From contig CACWNR010000008.1 of the NCBI GenBank assembly GCA_902762355.1, forward strand, positions 1-64,000: a stretch of DNA of 64,000 bases. Direction: 5' to 3'. The DNA comes from an uncultured Bacteroidales bacterium. Its GTDB lineage: Bacteria; Bacteroidota; Bacteroidia; Bacteroidales; Paludibacteraceae. This document shows positions 61,823 to 64,000 of the stretch, piece by piece. The notes beneath the pieces are model-generated. The model saw only the letters and a list, made by a program, of their open reading frames with translations, did no database searches and was not told where the DNA came from. Numbering within the stretch: the first letter of the stretch is position 1; each line of letters opens with the position of its first letter. The position numbers were made by a program, and so were the translations under genes.

Positions 61823-64000
61823 ATGCCCAGAACTGTATCAAAATCAAGAAATATTGCGGACGAGCAACCGCGTGAGCGAGCTATTCGGGTGGAGAAGCCG
61901 AACTTTTGGGAGTCGTTGAAGCGATTCTGTACGGCGCGTGAGACGCGCATGGTGATCGGTATATTGCTGCTCCTGTTCTCCATTATCGCGTTGCTTTCCT
62001 ACGTCAGTTATCTCTTCACGGGGATGGACGATCAGTCCATCTTAAGCCTCGATCGTGCAGGCCGTTTGGCGCAGCGTGCGAATGTGAAAAACATCATCGG
62101 TCTGCCCGGCGCGATGTTGGGTCAGTTCCTAATCGACGGCAGTTTCGGCTTCGTGTCCATCCTGCTCGTTTTTATGATGACGATTTATGCGCTCCGCATG
62201 ATGCATGTGCTCAAAGATATCCGCGGCATACTCCTTTTCTGCGGCGGTTCGTTCTGGGTTCTCTGGGGGTCTGTAGTGCTGGGTTTTGCGCACAATATGG
62301 TGCACCAGATAGGTGTCTTCCATTGGGGCGGTGCCTTTGGCGATGCCGCTTCGCGTTGGCTCGTCAGTTATGTGAACACGACCGGCGCGATCCTGATTCT
62401 GGCGGCATTGCTCGTCATCTTCCTCATCGTTACCGACCCGCGCTTCATCGATCACTGCAAGGCCTTCGGCGCATGGGTAGCAGGGCTGTTTAAGAGAAAG
62501 CCGAAAGAGAATGTTGCAAATGATGCGAAAGGTGAGAATGATGGAGAGTTGACCATTGATATTCCCGTAGAGCCGGAGATTCATCAAGAACCGGAGACCC
62601 CCTCCGACGAAGTGACCTTCACGATCGATCCGATACAGGAAGAACCCGAGCCGGAACCGGTCATCGAGGAACCCCTTCCCGTCTTGGATGACGAAGATGA
62701 ACCCCTCGGTGATGCACCCCTTCCGGAGGCTGAAGGAGTTAAGGAGTTAAAGAATGAAGGAGTGAAAAAAGATGCGGAACTTGAGATCGAGGATATCAAG
62801 GAAGACGAGCTCTATACCAAAGATCCTGACAAGCTTCTCGAGAAACTCGGACCGTACGACCCGCGCAAAGACCTGGAGTTCTTTAAGTTCCCGAGTCTGA
62901 ACCTGCTCAAGGTCTATGACAACGAGGCAGCGCCGGTCATTGATGAAGAGGAACAACGTGCCAACGGAGCACGCATCGTCACGACCCTGCGTAACTATGG
63001 CATAGAAATTGATAGTATCAAAGCAACGGTCGGACCGACCGTCACGCTCTATGAAATAGTGCCAAAAGCCGGTATTCGCGTAGCGAAGATCCAAGCCCTG
63101 GAGAACGATATCATGATGTCCCTCTCCGCTACGGGTATCCGTATCATCGCCCCGATGCCGGGTAAGGGAACGATCGGTATTGAGGTGCCGAACGAGAAGC
63201 CGCAAGTGGTGTCCATGCACTCGGTCATCGCGTCTAAACGTTTCCAGGAAGAGCAGAAGATGAAACTGCCTATTGCCTATGGCCGTACTATCACCAACGA
63301 GGTGTTTATGTTCGACCTCGCCAAGACCCCGCACCTGCTCGTAGCCGGTGCCACCGGTACCGGTAAGTCCGTAGCGATCAACGCCATCATCACCTCGCTG
63401 CTCTACAAGAAACATCCGGCGGAGTTGAAACTTGTGATGGTGGATCCGAAGATGGTCGAGTTTGCTCCCTACAAGCCGCTCTTGAAGCATTATCTGGCAG
63501 CGATGCCGGACACTGACCCCGAGCAGATTGTCATCACCGAATGCGACCGTGTGATCAACACGCTCAATTCGCTTGTCATCGAGATGGAGAACCGCTACAA
63601 ACTGCTGATGGACGCCGGTGTGCGTAACCTCGAGGACTACAACGATAAGTTCGTTCGCCGTCGCCTGAATCCGAACAAACTCGTGGCGGATAGCCTGCAT
63701 CACCAGTACCTGCCCTACATCGTCATCATCATCGATGAGTACGGCGATTTCATCATGCAGGCCGGCAAGCAGGTGGAGACCCCGATCGCCCGTATCACAC
63801 AGAAAGCGCGTGCCGTCGGAATGCACATGATCCTGGCGACCCAACGTCCGTCCGTCAACATCGTCACCGGTGTCATCAAGGCGAATATCCCTACCCGTAT
63901 CGCCCTGCGTACGCAGTCCGTCATCGACAGCCGTACAGTCCTCGATGCAAAGGGAGCTGAGCAGCTGATCGGTCGTGGCGATTCGCTCTATGCCGGCAAC
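61823..64000 (+). CDS. ftsK: FtsK/SpoIIIE DNA translocase, partial
   Basis: 726 codons to the window edge; the C-terminal gamma domain lies beyond. Four N-terminal membrane helices (MVIGILLLLFSIIALLSYVS onward), an acidic Glu/Pro linker, then the motor: Walker A GATGTGKSVAINAIITS, Walker B IVIIIDEYGDFI, and ATQRPSVNIVTGVIKANIPT. FtsK pumps chromosome ends at the division septum and activates XerCD. The linker contains a repeat-derived stretch (62738-62770) EGVKELKNEGVKK. Confidence 0.95.
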   Translation, partial: MPRTVSKSRNIADEQPRERAIRVEKPNFWESLKRFCTARETRMVIGILLLLFSIIALLSYVSYLFTGMDDQSILSLDRAGRLAQRANVKNIIGLPGAMLGQFLIDGSFGFVSILLVFMMTIYALRMMHVLKDIRGILLFCGGSFWVLWGSVVLGFAHNMVHQIGVFHWGGAFGDAASRWLVSYVNTTGAILILAALLVIFLIVTDPRFIDHCKAFGAWVAGLFKRKPKENVANDAKGENDGELTIDIPVEPEIHQEPETPSDEVTFTIDPIQEEPEPEPVIEEPLPVLDDEDEPLGDAPLPEAEGVKELKNEGVKKDAELEIEDIKEDELYTKDPDKLLEKLGPYDPRKDLEFFKFPSLNLLKVYDNEAAPVIDEEEQRANGARIVTTLRNYGIEIDSIKATVGPTVTLYEIVPKAGIRVAKIQALENDIMMSLSATGIRIIAPMPGKGTIGIEVPNEKPQVVSMHSVIASKRFQEEQKMKLPIAYGRTITNEVFMFDLAKTPHLLVAGATGTGKSVAINAIITSLLYKKHPAELKLVMVDPKMVEFAPYKPLLKHYLAAMPDTDPEQIVITECDRVINTLNSLVIEMENRYKLLMDAGVRNLEDYNDKFVRRRLNPNKLVADSLHHQYLPYIVIIIDEYGDFIMQAGKQVETPIARITQKARAVGMHMILATQRPSVNIVTGVIKANIPTRIALRTQSVIDSRTVLDAKGAEQLIGRGDSLYAGN
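62738..62770. repeat. AT-rich tandem repeat inside ftsK
   Basis: GAAGGAGTTAAGGAGTTAAA-type repeat, in frame, in the acidic linker. Confidence 0.7.

Noticed and set aside
62747-63844. 365-codon minus-strand ORF opposite ftsK
   Set aside because: Antisense of the FtsK motor domain, which has intact Walker motifs.
1-64000. CRISPR arrays, prophage, insertion sequences
   Set aside because: No regularly spaced repeats, transposase, integrase or phage structural genes were seen.

Overview
The window is one contiguous piece of a Bacteroidales chromosome (phylum Bacteroidota), most likely an uncultured gut-type lineage. Nineteen promoters follow the Bacteroidota plan of a -33 TTTG/TTG element, a spacer of exactly 20 nt and a -7 TANNTTTG box. 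Other pointers are BspA-like leucine-rich proteins, a PCMD-domain protein, sorting-tail-like C-termini (nGq-yI-Rg...Y...G) on surface proteins, an Rnf complex with an RseC-type gene, and rpsU with a strong Shine-Dalgarno where almost no other gene has one. I can suggest Paludibacteraceae-like relatives but cannot prove a family. There is no rRNA operon, prophage, IS element or CRISPR array.

Layout. 1-6.2 kb: surface-protein island (two BspA-like LRR proteins, a TPR/HTH sensor, a Big2-domain protein). 6.2-8.7 kb: ribD, prmC, recX, then an orphan promoter in front of a copied ribD 3' end. 8.7-11.8 kb: a PorE-like OmpA/beta-propeller protein and an unknown partner. 11.9-21.4 kb: housekeeping (rpsO, hflX, hpt, phosphohexomutase, AsmA-like, tcdA, tRNA-Leu, rpsU, recG, tonB). 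21.4-26.8 kb: an ssb-led operon with three FemAB/GNAT-like acyltransferases and two glycosyltransferases. 26.8-28 kb: an unknown gene and a candidate structured RNA. 28-37 kb: endonuclease-like protein, DUF4290 half, prs, M28 cyclotransferase, sufC, short sufD; polyprenyl synthase and efp; marC, rpiB, radical SAM, MBL hydrolase. 37-42 kb: hexuronate catabolism (uxaC, broken kdgK, kdgA, exuT-like) behind a leader hairpin. 42-50 kb: aroC, PCMD protein, glycosyltransferase, DUF3467, nucleoside phosphorylase, M49 peptidase, and an aroA-glycosyltransferase fusion. 50-56.4 kb: a 1867-residue surface protein with a small membrane partner, and tRNA-Ala. 56.6-61.7 kb: rnfA-E-G-D-C-B and rseC. 61.8 kb to the end: ftsK, cut by the window edge.

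Three themes stand out. First, promoter architecture: -33 elements are built into 14-bp palindromes shared by divergent promoters, or into the loop of the preceding gene's terminator, and promoter modules are copied between loci. Second, several proteins are clearly shorter than their families (AroA, AroC, SufD, RnfB, DUF4290, KdgK). Some could be real compaction and some could be deletions or assembly errors. Third, AT-rich 7-12 bp tandem repeats sit both between genes and in frame inside at least six genes. All family assignments come from reading the translations; no database search was run.
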